From Fratercula arctica (taxonomy: Eukaryota > Chordata > Aves > Charadriiformes > Alcidae): 64,000 nucleotides of DNA. Made by a program: the position numbers and the translations under genes. Below, one piece after another: positions 46,901 to 59,249 of this stretch (position 1 is the first letter of the stretch; every line of letters begins with the position of its first letter). Below the pieces are notes generated by a model. That model did no database searches. It was not told where the DNA came from and saw nothing but the letters and a program-made list of their open reading frames with translations. The DNA lies in the NCBI GenBank assembly GCA_947846985.1, contig CANTUZ010000027.1:4106403-4170402 (forward strand), in the 5' to 3' direction.

Positions 46901-49900
46901 GCCACAGCAAAGGGGCCACGAGGCTAAACTGTGGCTTCTGTTAAATCTCTCTGGGAACCGCTTAGGTTGCCACACAGACCTGGGGATCCGGTCTTTCCTG
47001 GCGACTTCAGCCTCAGAACTGCCCTTTCTCACTCGCCCCAGGGACGGCCTCAAAAGTAAACATAGGTCTGGAGACTGCTGCCACGCCCAAGGAGCCACGA
47101 GGGAAAACTGTGCCTTGCTCTAAAGCTTTCTAGGAACTGCTTAGATTGGCCCAGAGACCGTGGATTTCCACGCTTTCTTGGCGCCTTCAGCCTCAAAACC
47201 ACCCTTTCTCACTCGCCCCAGGGACGGCCTCCAAAATTACCATAGGTCTGGAGATTGCTGCCACGCCCAAGGAGCCACGAGGGAAAACTGTAGCTTCTTT
47301 GAAAGCCCTCTGGGAACCGCTTGCATTGCCCCAGAGACCTTGGGTCTTCGGCCTTTCCTAGCGCCTTCAGCCTCAGAACTGCCCTTTCTCACTCGCCCCA
47401 GGGACGGCCTCCAAAGTAAACATAGGTCTGGAGATTGCTGCCACGCCCAAGGAGCCACGAGGGCAAACTGTGGCTTCTGTTTAATCTCTCTGGGAACTGC
47501 TTAGGTTGCCACACAGACCTTGGAGCTCTGGGCTTTCCTGGCGCCTTCAGCCTCAATATCACCCTTTCTCACTCGCCCCAGGGACGGCCTCCAAAATTAC
47601 CATAGGTCTGGAGATTGCTGCCACGCCCAAGGAGCCACGAGGGCAAACTGTGGCTTCTGTTAAATCTCTCTGGGAACTGCTTAGGTTGCCACACAGACCT
47701 TGGGGCTCCGGGATTTGCTGGCATCTTCAGCCTCAATACCACCCTTTCTCACTCGCCCCATGGACGGCCTGCGAAACAGCAGTTGTCTCGACATTGCTGC
47801 CAAGCCCAAGAAGGCACGAGGGCATACTGTGGCTTCGGTTAAATCTCTCTGGGAACCGTTTGCATTGCCCCACAGATTTTCGGTTTCGGGTTTTCCTGGC
47901 AACTTCAGCCTCAATACCACCCTTTCTCACTCGTCCCAGGGATGGACTCAAAAGTAAACATAGGTCTGGAGATTGCTGCCACACCCAAGGAGCCACGAGA
48001 GCAAAATGTGGCTTCTGTTTAATCTCTCTGGGAACTGCTTAGATTGGCCCAGAGACCGTGGATTTCCACGCTTTCTTGGCGCCTTCAGCCTCAAAAACCA
48101 CCCTTTCTCACTTGCCCCAGGGACGGCCTCCAAAATTACCATAGGTCTGGAGATTGCTGCCACGCCCAAGAAGCCACGAGGGCAAACTGTGGCTTCTGTT
48201 AAATCTCTCTGGGAACTGCTTAGGTTGCCACACAGACCTTGGGGCTCCGGGATTTGCTGGCATCTTCAGCCTCAGAACTACCCTTTCTCACTCGCCACAG
48301 GGATGACTCAAAAGGTACCATAGGTCTAGAGGTTGCTACCACAGCAAAGGGGACACGAGGCTAAACTGTGGCTTCTGTTAAATCTCTCTGGGAACCGCTT
48401 AGGTTGCCACACAGACCTTGGGGCTCCGGGATTTGCTGGCATCTTCAGCCTCAGAACTACCCTTTCTCACTCGCCACAGGGATGACTCAAAAGGTACCAT
48501 AGGTCTAGAGGTTGCTGCCACAGCAAAGGGGCCACGAGGCTAAACTGTGGCTTCTGTTAAATCTCTCTGGGAACCGCTTAGGTTGCCACACAGACCTGGG
48601 GATCCGGTGTTTCCTGGCGCCTTCAGCCTCAGAACTGCCCTTTCTCACTCGCCCCAGGGACGGCCTCAAAAGTAAACATAGGTCTGGAGACTGCTGCCAC
48701 GCCCAAGGAGCCACGAGGGAAAACTGTGCCTTGCTCTAAAGCTTTCTAGGAACTGCTTAGATTGGCCCAGAGACCGTGGATTTCCACGCTTTCCTGGGAA
48801 CTTCAGCCTCAATACCACCCTTTCTCCCTCGCCCCAGGGACGGCCTCCATAATTACCATAGGTCTGGAGATTGCTGCCATGCCCAAGGAGCCATGAGGGA
48901 AAGCTTTGGCTTCTTTGAAAGCTCTCTGGGAACCGCTTGCATTGCCCCAGAGACCTTGGGTCTTCGGCCTTTCCTAGCGCCTTCAGCCTCAGAACTGCCC
49001 TTTCTCACTCGCTCCAGGGACGACCTCTAAAGTAAACATAGGTCTGGAGATTGCTGCCACGCCCAAGGAGCCACGAGGGCAAACTGTGGCTTCTGTTTAA
49101 TCTCTCTGGGAACTGCTTAGGTTGCCACACAGACCTTGGAGCTCTGGGCTTTCCTGGCGCCTTCAGCCTCAATATCACCCTTTCTCACTCGCCCCAGGGA
49201 CGGCCTCCAAAATTACCATAGGTCTGGAGATTGCTGCCACGCCCAAGGAGCCACGAGGGAAAACTGTGGCTTCTGTTAAATCTCTCTGGGAACTGCTTAG
49301 GTTGCCACACAGACCTTGGGGCTCCGGGATTTGCTGGCATCTTCAGCCTCAATACCACCCTTTCTCACTCACCCCATGGACGGCCTGCGAAACAGCAGTT
49401 GTCTCGACATTGCTGCCAAGCCCAAGAAGGCACGAGGGCATACTGTGGCTTCGGTTAAATCTCTCTGGGAACCGTTTGCATTGCCCCACAGATTTTCGGT
49501 TTCGGGTTTTCCTGGCAACTTCAGCCTCAATACCACCCTTTCTCACTCGTCCCAGGGATGGACTCAAAAGTAAACATAGGTCTGGAGATTGCTGCCACAC
49601 CCAAGGAGCCACGAGAGCAAAATGTGGCTTCTGTTTAATCTCTCTGGGAACTGCTTAGATTGGCCCAGAGACCGTGGATTTCCACGCTTTCTTGGCGCCT
49701 TCAGCCTCAAAAACCACCCTTTCTCACTTGCCCCAGGGACGGCCTCCAAAATTACCATAGGTCTGGAGATTGCTGCCACGCCCAAGAAGCCACGAGGGCA
49801 AACTGTGGCTTCTGTTAAATCTCTCTGGGAACTGCTTAGGTTGCCACACAGACCTTGGGGCTCCGGGATTTGCTGGCATCTTCAGCCTCAGAACTACCCT

Positions 49901-50460
49901 TTCTCACTCGCCACAGGGATGACTCAAAAGGTACCATAGGTCTAGAGGTTGCTACCACAGCAAAGGGGACACGAGGCTAAACTGTGGCTTCTGTTAAATC
50001 TCTCTGGGAACCGCTTAGGTTGCCACACAGACCTTGGGGCTCCGGGATTTGCTGGCATCTTCAGCCTCAGAACTACCCTTTCTCACTCGCCACAGGGATG
50101 ACTCAAAAGGTACCATAGGTCTAGAGGTTGCTGTCACAGCAAAGGGGCCACGAGGCTAAACTGTGGCTTCTGTTAAATCTCTCTGGGAACCGCTTAGGTT
50201 GCCACACAGACCTGGGGATCCGGTCTTTCCTGGCGACTTCAGCCTCAGAACTGCCCTTTCTCACTCGCCCCAGGGACGGCCTCCACAAGTACCATAGGTC
50301 TGGAGATTGCTGCCATGCCCAAGGAGCCATGAGGGAAAGCTTTGGCTTCTTTGAAAGCTCTCTGGGAACCGCTTGCATTGCCCCAGAGACCTTGGGTCTT
50401 CGGCCTTTCCTAGCGCCTTCAGCCTCAGAACTGCCCTTTCTCACTCGCTCCAGAGACGAC
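41000..50460 (+). repeat. Nine-monomer higher-order repeat of the satellite, 1,615-1,617 bp period
   Basis: The diverged marker monomer recurs at 41,311, 42,928, 44,543, 46,159, 47,774 and 49,390, giving spacings of 1617, 1615, 1616, 1615 and 1616. A second landmark (CCTTGGAGCTCTGGGCTTTC followed by CTCAATATCACC) recurs at 42,670, 44,285, 45,901, 47,516 and 49,132 with the same period. Each unit also carries two successive GGGATGACTCAAAAGGTACC monomers. Units are nearly identical, so amplification or homogenisation is recent. Confidence 0.85.
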
Positions 50461-53400
50461 CTCTAAAGTAAACATAGGTCTGGAGATTGCTGCCACGCCC
50501 AAGGAGCCACGAGGGCAAACTGTGGCTTCTGTTTAATCTCTCTGGGAACTGCTTAGGTTGCCACACAGACCTTGGAGCTCTGGGCTTTCCTGGCGCCTTC
50601 AGCCTCAAAACCACCCTTTCTCACTCGCCCCAGGGACGGCCTCCAAAATTACCATAGGTCTGGAGATTGCTGCCACGCCCAAGGAGCCACGAGGGAAAAC
50701 TGTGGCTTCTGTTAAATCTCTCTGGGAACCGCTTAGGTTGCCAGACAGACCTTGCGGCTCCGGGATTTGCTGGCATCTTCAGCCTCAGAACTACCCTTTC
50801 TCACTCGCCAAGGGATGGACTCAAAAGGTACCATAGGTCTAGAGGTTGCTGCCACGCCCAAGAAGCCACGAGGCTAAACTGTGGCTTCTGTTAAATCTCT
50901 CTGGGAACCGCTTAGGTTGCCACACAGACCTTGGGGCTCCGGGATTTGCTGGCGCCTTCAGCCTCAAAAAAAACCCTTTCTCACTCGTCCCAGGGACGGC
51001 CTCCAAAGTAAACATAGGTCTGGAGGTTGCTGCCACGCCCAAGGAGCCACGAGGGAAAACTGTGCCTTGCTCTAAAGCTCTCTAGGAACTGCTTAGATTG
51101 GCCCAGAGAGCGTGGATTTCCACCCTTTCCTGGGAACTTCAACCTCAATACCACCCTTTCTCACTCGGCCCATGGACGGCCTCCAAAGTAAACATAGGTC
51201 TGGAGATTGCTGCCACGCCCAAGGAGCCACGAGGGAAAACTGTGGCTTGCTCTAAAGGTCTCTGGGAACTGCTTAGATTGGCCCAGAGACCGTGGATTTC
51301 CACGCTTTCTTGGCGCCTTCAGCCTCAAAACCACCCTTTCTCACTCGTCCCAGGGACGGCCTCCATGATTACCATAGGTCTGGAGATTGCTGCCACGCCC
51401 AAGGAGCCACGAGGAAAAACTGTAGCTTCTTTGAAAGCCCTCTGGGAACCGCTTGCATTGCCCCAGAGACCTTAGGTCTTCGGCCTTTCCTAGCGCCTTC
51501 AGCCTCAGAACTGCCCTTTCTCACTTGCCCCAGGGACGGCCTCCAAAGTAAACATAGGTCTGGAGATTGCTGCCACACCCAAGGAGCCACGAGGGCAAAC
51601 TGTGGCTTCTGTTAAATCTCTCTGACAACCGCTTAGGTTGCCACACAGACCTGGGGATCCGGTCTTTCCTGGCGACTTCGGCCTCAATACCACCCTTTCT
51701 CACTCACCCCATGGACGGCCTGCGAAACAGCAGTTCTCTCGACATTGCTGCCAAGCCCAAGAAGGCACGACGGCATACTGTGGCTTGGGTTAAATCTCTC
51801 TGGGAACCGTTTGCATTGCCCCACAGATTTTCGGTTTCGGGTTTTCCTGGCAACTTCAGCCTCAATACCACCCTTTCTCACTCGTCCCAGGGATGGACTC
51901 AAAAGTAAACATAGGTCTGGAGATTGCTGCCACACCCAAGGAGCCACGAGAGCAAACTGTGGCTTCTGTTAAATCTCTCTGGGAACTGCTTAGATTGGCC
52001 CAGAGACTGTGGATTTCCACGCTTTCTTGGCGCCTTCAGCCTCAAAACCACCCTTTCTCACTCGCCCCAGGGACGGCCTCCAAAGTAAACATAGGTCTGG
52101 AGATTGCTGCCACGCCCAAGGAGCCACGAGGGAAAACTGTGGCTTCTGTTAAATCTCTCTGGGAACCGCTTAGGTTGCCAGACAGACCTTGCGGCTCCGG
52201 GATTTGCTGGCATCTTCAGCCTCAGAACTACCCTTTCTCACTCGCCACAGGGATGACTCAAAAGGTACCATAGGTCTAGAGGTTGCTGCCACAGCAAAGG
52301 GGCCACGAGGCTAAACTGTGGCTTCTGTTAAATCTCTCTGGGAACCGCTTAGGTTGCCACACAGACCTGGGGATCCGGTCTTTCCTGGCGACTTCAGCCT
52401 CAGAACTGCCCTTTCTCACTCGCCCAGGGACGGCCTCAAAAGTAAACATAGGTCTGGAGACTGCTGCCACGCCCAAGGAGCCACGAGGGAAAACTGTGCC
52501 TTGCTCTAAAGCTTTCTAGGAACTGCTTAGATTGGCCCAGAGACCGTGGATTTCCACGCTTTCTTGGCGCCTTCAGCCTCAAAACCACCCTTTCTCACTC
52601 GCCCCAGGGACGGCCTCCAAAATTACCATAGGTCTGGAGATTGCTGCCACGCCCAAGGAGCCACGAGGGAAAACTGTAGCTTCTTTGAAAGCCCTCTGGG
52701 AACCGCTTGCATTGCCCCAGAGACCTTGGGTCTTCGGCCTTTCCTAGCGCCTTCAGCCTCAGAACTGCCCTTTCTCACTCGCCCCAGGGACGGCCTCCAA
52801 AGTAAACATAGGTCTGGAGATTGCTGCCACGCCCAAGGAGCCACGAGGGCAAACTGTGGCTTCTGTTTAATCTCTCTGGGAACTGCTTAGGTTGCCACAC
52901 AGACCTTGGAGCTCTGGCTTTCCTGGCGCCTTCAGCCTCAATACCACCCTTTCTCACTCGCCCCAGGGACGGCCTCCAAAATTACCATAGGTCTGGAGAT
53001 TGCTGCCACGCCCAAGGAGCCACGAGGGCAAACTGTGGCTTCTGTTAAATCTCTCTGGGAACTGCTTAGGTTGCCACACAGACCTTGGGGCTCCGGGATT
53101 TGCTGGCATCTTCAGCCTCAATACCACCCTTTCTCACTCGCCCCATGGACGGCCTGCGAAACAGCAGTTGTCTCGACATTGCTGCCAAGCCCAAGAAGGC
53201 ACGAGGGCATACTGTGGCTTCGGTTAAATCTCTCTGGGAACCGTTTGCATTGCCCCACAGATTTTCGGTTTCGGGTTTTCCTGGCAACTTCAGCCTCAAT
53301 ACCACCCTTTCTCACCTCGTCCCAGGGATGGACTCAAAAGTAAACATAGGTCTGGAGATTGCTGCCACACCCAAGGAGCCACGAGAGCAAAATGTGGCTT

Positions 53401-56400
53401 CTGTTTAATCTCTCTGGGAACTGCTTAGATTGGCCCAGAGACCGTGGATTTCCACGCTTTCTTGGCGCCTTCAGCCTCAAAAACCACCCTTTCTCACTTG
53501 CCCCAGGGACGGCCTCCAAAATTACCATAGGTCTGGAGATTGCTGCCACGCCCAAGAAGCCACGAGGGCAAACTGTGGCTTCTGTTAAATCTCTCTGGAA
53601 CTGCTTAGGTTGCCACACAGACCTTGGGGCTCCGGGATTTGCTGGCATCTTCAGCCTCAGAACTACCCTTTCTCACTCGCCACAGGGATGACTCAAAAGG
53701 TACCATAGGTCTAGAGGTTGCTACCACAGCAAAGGGGACACGAGGCTAAACTGTGGCTTCTGTTAAATCTCTCTGGGAACCGCTTAGGTTGCCACACAGA
53801 CCTTGGGGCTCCGGGATTTGCTGGCATCTTCAGCCTCAGAACTACCCTTTCTCACTCGCCACAGGGATGACTCAAAAGGTACCATAGGTCTAGAGGTTGC
53901 TGCCACAGCAAAGGGGCCACGAGGCTAAACTGTGGCTTCTGTTAAATCTCTCTGGGAACCGCTTAGGTTGCCACACAGACCTGGGGATCCGGTCTTTCCT
54001 GGCGCCTTCAGCCTCAGAACTGCCCTTTCTCACTCGCCCCAGGGACGGCCTCAAAAGTAAACATAGGTCTGGAGATTGCTGCCACGCCCAAGGAGCCACG
54101 AGGGAAAACTGTGCCTTGCTCTAAAGCTTTCTAGGAACTGCTTAGATTGGCCCAGAGACCGTGGATTTCCACGCTTTCCTGGGAACTTCAGCCTCAATAC
54201 CACCCTTTCTCCCTCGCCCCAGGGACGGCCTCCATAATTACCATAGGTCTGGAGATTGCTGCCATGCCCAAGGAGCCATGAGGGAAAGCTTTGGCTTCTT
54301 TGAAAGCTCTCTGGGAACCGCTTGCATTGCCCCAGAGACCTTGGGTCTTCGGCCTTTCCTAGCGCCTTCAGCCTCAGAACTGCCCTTTCTCACTCGCTCC
54401 AGGGACGGCCTCTAAAGTAAACATAGGTCTGGAGATTGCTGCCACGCCCAAGGAGCCACGAGGGCAAACTGTGGCTTCTGTTTAATCTCTCTGGGAACTG
54501 CTTAGGTTGCCACACAGACCTTGGAGCTCTGGGCTTTCCTGGCGCCTTCAGCCTCAATACCACCCTTTCTCACTCGCCCCAGGGACGGCCTCCAAAATTA
54601 CCATAGGTCTGGAGATTGCTGCCACGCCCAAGGAGCCACGAGGGCAAACTGTGGCTTCTGTTAAATCTCTCTGGGAACTGCTTAGGTTGCCACACAGACC
54701 TTGGGGCTCCGGGATTTGCTGGCATCTTCAGCCTCAATACCACCCTTTCTCACTCACCCCATGGACGGCCTGCGAAACAGCAGTTGTCTCGACATTGCTG
54801 CCAAGCCCAAGAAGGCACGAGGGCATACTGTGGCTTCGGTTAAATCTCTCTGGGAACCGTTTGCATTGCCCCACAGATTTTCGGTTTCGGGTTTTCCTGG
54901 CAACTTCAGCCTCAATACCACCCTTTCTCACTCGTCCCAGGGATGGACTCAAAAGTAAACATAGGTCTGGAGATTGCTGCCACGCCCAAGGAGCCACGAG
55001 AGCAAAATGTGGCTTCTGTTTAATCTCTCTGGGAACTGCTTAGATTGGCCCAGAGACCGTGGATTTCCACGCTTTCTTGGCGCCTTCAGCCTCAAAAACC
55101 ACCCTTTCTCACTTGCCCCAGGGACGGCCTCCAAAATTACCATAGGTCTGGAGATTGCTGCCACGCCCAAGGAGCCACGAGGGCAAACTGTGGCTTCTGT
55201 TAAATCTCTCTGGGAACTGCTTAGGTTGCCACACAGACCTTGGGGCTCCGGGATTTGCTGGCATCTTCAGCCTCAGAACTACCCTTTCTCACTCGCCACA
55301 GGGATGACTCAAAAGGTACCATAGGTCTAGAGGTTGCTGCCACAGCAAAGGGGCCACGAGGCTAAACTGTGGCTTCTGTTAAATCTCTCTGGGAACCGCT
55401 TAGGTTGCCACACAGACCTTGGGGCTCCGGGATTTGCTGGCATCTTCAGCCTCAGAACTACCCTTTCTCACTCGCCACAGGGATGACTCAAAAGGTACCA
55501 TAGGTCTAGAGGTTGCTGTCACAGCAAAGGGGCCACGAGGCTAAACTGTGGCTTCTGTTAAATCTCTCTGGGAACCGCTTAGGTTGCCACACAGACCTGG
55601 GGATCCGGTCTTTCCTGGCGACTTCAGCCTCAGAACTGCCCTTTCTCACTCGCCCCAGGGACGGCCTCCACAAGTACCATAGGTCTGGAGATTGCTGCCA
55701 TGCCCAAGGAGCCATGAGGGAAAGCTTTGGCTTCTTTGAAAGCTCTCTGGGAACCGCTTGCATTGCCCCAGAGACCTTGGGTCTTCGGCCTTTCCTAGCG
55801 CCTTCAGCCTCAGAACTGCCCTTTCTCACTCGCTCCAGAGACGACCTCTAAAGTAAACATAGGTCTGGAGATTGCTGCCACGCCCAAGGAGCCACGAGGG
55901 CAAACTGTGGCTTCTGTTTAATCTCTCTGGGAACTGCTTAGGTTGCCACACAGACCTTGGAGCTCTGGGCTTTCCTGGCGCCTTCAGCCTCAAAACCACC
56001 CTTTCTCACTCGCCCCAGGGACGGCCTCCAAAATTACCATAGGTCTGGAGATTGCTGCCACGCCCAAGGAGCCACGAGGGAAAACTGTGGCTTCTGTTAA
56101 ATCTCTCTGGGAACCGCTTAGGTTGCCAGACAGACCTTGCGGCTCCGGGATTTGCTGGCATCTTCAGCCTCAGAACTACCCTTTCTCACTCGCCAAGGGA
56201 TGGACTCAAAAGGTACCATAGGTCTAGAGGTTGCTGCCACGCCCAAGAAGCCACGAGGCTAAACTGTGGCTTCTGTTAAATCTCTCTGGGAACCGCTTAG
56301 GTTGCCACACAGACCTTGGGGCTCCGGGATTTGCTGGCGCCTTCAGCCTCAAAAAAAACCCTTTCTCACTCGTCCCAGGGACGGCCTCCAAAGTAAACAT

Positions 56401-57690
56401 AGGTCTGGAGATTGCTGCCACGCCCAAGGAGCCACGAGGGAAAACTGTGCCTTGCTCTAAAGCTCTCTAGGAACTGCTTAGATTGGCCCAGAGAGCGTGG
56501 ATTTCCACCCTTTCCTGGGAACTTCAACCTCAATACCACCCTTTCTCACTCGCCCCATGGACGGCCTCCAAAAGTAAACATAGGTCTGGAGATTGCTGCC
56601 ACGCCCAAGGAGCCACGAGGGAAAACTGTGCTTGCTCTAAAGGTCTCTGGGAACTGCTTAGATTGGCCCAGAGACCGTGGATTTCCACGCTTTCTTGGCG
56701 CCTTCAGCCTCAAAACCACCCTTTCTCACTCGTCCCAGGGACGGCCCTCCATGATTACCATAGGTCTGGAGATTGCTGCCACGCCCAAGGAGCCACGAGG
56801 AAAAACTGTAGCTTCTTTGAAAGCCCTCTGGGAACCGCTTGCATTGCCCCAGAGACCTTGGGTCTTCGGCCTTTCCTAGCGCCTTCAGCCTCAGAACTGC
56901 CCTTTCTCACTTGCCCCAGGGACGGCCTCCAAAGTAAACATAGGTCTGGAGATTGCTGCCACACCCAAGGAGCCACGAGGGCAAACTGTGGCTTCTGTTA
57001 AATCTCTCTGACAACCGCTTAGGTTGCCACACAGACCTGGGGATCCGGTTTTCCTGGCGACTTCGGGCCTCAATACCACCCTTTCTCACTCACCCCCATG
57101 GACGGCCTGCGAAACAGCAGTTCTCTCGACATTGCTGCCCAAGCCCAAGAAGGCACGACGGCATACTGTGGCTTGGGTTAAATCTCTCTGGGAACCGTTT
57201 GCATTGCCCCACAGATTTTCGGTTTCGGTTTTCCTGGCAACTTCAGCCTCAATACACCCTTTCTCACTCGTCCCAGGGATGGACTCAAAAGTAAACATAG
57301 GTCTGGAGATTGCTGCCACACCCAAGGAGCCACGAGAGCAAACTGTGGCTTCTGTTAAATCTCTCTGGGAACGGCTTAGATTGGCCCAGAGACCGTGGAT
57401 TTCCACGCTTTCATGGCGCCTTCAGCCTCAAAACCACCCTTTCTCACTCGCCCCAGGGACGGCCTCCAAAGTAAACATAGGTCTGGAGATTGCTGCCACG
57501 AGGGAAAACTATGGCTTCTCTTTAATGTCTCTGGGAACCGCTTAGGTTGCCAGAAAGACCTTGGGGCTCCGGGATTTGCTGGCATCTTCAGCCTCAGAAA
57601 CTACCCTTTCTCACTCGCCACAGGGATGACTCAAAAGGTACCATAGGTTCTAGAGGTTGCTGCCACAGCAAAGGGGCCACGAGGCTAAAC

Positions 57691-57890
57691 NNNNNNNNNN
57701 NNNNNNNNNNNNNNNNNNNNNNNNNNNNNNNNNNNNNNNNNNNNNNNNNNNNNNNNNNNNNNNNNNNNNNNNNNNNNNNNNNNNNNNNNNNNNNNNNNNN
57801 NNNNNNNNNNNNNNNNNNNNNNNNNNNNNNNNNNNNNNNNNNNNNNNNNNNNNNNNNNNNNNNNNNNNNNNNNNNNNNNNNNNNNNNNNN
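57691..57890. other. Assembly gap, 200 N
   Basis: Exactly 200 N between the satellite contig and the gene-bearing contig, a placeholder length. The last kilobase before it has many small indels relative to its paralogue. Confidence 0.99.
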
Positions 57891-58868
57891 CACACCAGAG
57901 AGAGGAGGTGTGCACGAATAAAAAAGGGCTGTGTGTGTCTGTGGGGGCGACGACATCATTTGGGGCACCCCAGCGTCACCGAGGGGGCGATGATGCGGCA
58001 GAGGAGCAGGTGAGCGGGGGGTTGAGGGTCATGCAGGGTTCGCCCCCGCCCCCAGAAGAGGCGGGTCACAACCCCAAAATGTGTGCAAATTCATGGGGGT
58101 GGATTAAAAAAGGTTAAAACCTCTAAATATGGGCGTGAGGCATTGAAATAGAGTCAAGTCTCTCAGTTTGATATATTTTGATAAATAATATTAATGTATG
58201 TATATAGAAGGGGCTAAAAATAAAACCCTGTATCTCTAAGCATTCAGTGGTTCTATGTTATAGAAAGGGTTTTAGAATATAAAAAGATGAAAAAAAGATT
58301 TATCTATAAGAAGGTATTAAAGTGTCAAAATATATGTCTACCTCCCTATTCTATACAATAAGTGTTAACACAGTGGTCTAAATATGTCTGAGTCTAAACA
58401 GATGTTCTATAGAAGTGTAAATAGATAATATATATTCCCTAAATGGATCTATCTACATGTGAATAGATACATTACTGTAAATGTCTATGCTCTGTAAGGT
58501 TTTTTAAATGGGAAGAAAGCCTGTTTATAGAAAGGATTTAAAACCTCTCTCTCGCCTTTATCTCTCTTGAAGACATAAAGCGCTTTCCAAAACTGCCCCC
58601 TTCCCCTTTTCCCCTCCCAGTTTGTGGCCGATTGCCCTGAACGGGGACTTTCCCCCACGGGACCGCGCGCACTGAGCAGGAGCTGCCGCCATGGCACAAA
58701 AATAGCCCAAAGTCTCTGATTCTGGGTCTGCGCCAGGGGGCAAACCAACAAGGTGGGAGAAAAAACCTGCCAATTCGGGGCTCCCAAAAAACCAGATCCA
58801 CCTGGATTGGTGCAGTTGGAAAAGAAAGGAAAAAAAAAAAAACAACCAACCCCAAAACATTTTCATGC
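57891..58868. other. Unique intergenic sequence, partly AT-rich
   Basis: No gene is supported. A plus-strand AATAAA at 57917-57922 is followed by a GT-rich run (TGTGTGTGTCTGTGGGGG), which has the form of a polyadenylation site, but any transcript feeding it would lie in the gap. The stretch from about 58,120 to 58,500 is AT-rich with recurrent TCTATA/TAGATA words. From 58,560 the sequence turns GC-richer towards the CpG island. A YY1-like CCGCCATGGC lies at 58686-58695. Confidence 0.6.
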
Positions 58869-59249
58869 AGAAAAGCAAAAATCACCGGTTTTTTTTATGT
58901 TGTAGACAAGGCGCCAGCCTCCCTCCCGGCTCCCCGGCAGACTCGGTGGTGTCACCCCCCGACTCACCCCACCCAACGCGCCCCCCCGCACCTCCCCTCC
59001 CTGGCCCTGGTGCGCCGCGCAGAGCGATGCAGCATCCCTGGGGCCGGTTCCGGGGCAAAAGCCCCAGTTCCGCAGGTTTTTTGGTGCCGAGGCGCTGGCT
59101 GTCGCTGCCTGGTCTGCGAGTGCGGACACGGTAGAGGGATGGGAGCCCCGCCGCCCGGTAGGTGGTTCCGGTCGCCGGCTGGACTAAAGCGGGCTGAGAG
59201 CGGTCACTGCTCATCACCCTAATGAGCGCTGAGAAGGGGGTAACGAAGG

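Larger units (their letters stand above)
28294..57690 (+). repeat. 180-bp satellite array, right block (about 164 monomers)
   Basis: Continuation of the same satellite in the same orientation and phase after the provirus. Period stays at 179-182 bp. Sub-blocks differ in higher-order structure: 28.3-33.7 kb repeats 17.0-22.4 kb; 33.7-41 kb has unequal spacing of the same variant monomers (8, 9, 8 and 12 monomers between the GGAACTTCAGCCTCAATACC-type repeats at 33,682, 35,120, 36,741, 38,179 and 40,338); 41-50 kb has regular 9-monomer units; 48.8-57.7 kb shows a second 30-monomer duplication. The array is truncated by a gap at 57691. No gene is supported within it. Confidence 0.95.

Noticed and set aside
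11594..57690. Hundreds of overlapping open frames up to 195 codons with recurring peptides such as GLEIAATPKEPRG
   Set aside because: They are translations of the 180-bp satellite in multiple frames on both strands. The period is a multiple of three, so frames stay in register across monomers. Nothing indicates a protein.
11594..57690. CRISPR-like array
   Set aside because: Repeats are contiguous 180-bp monomers with no spacers, in a vertebrate chromosome.
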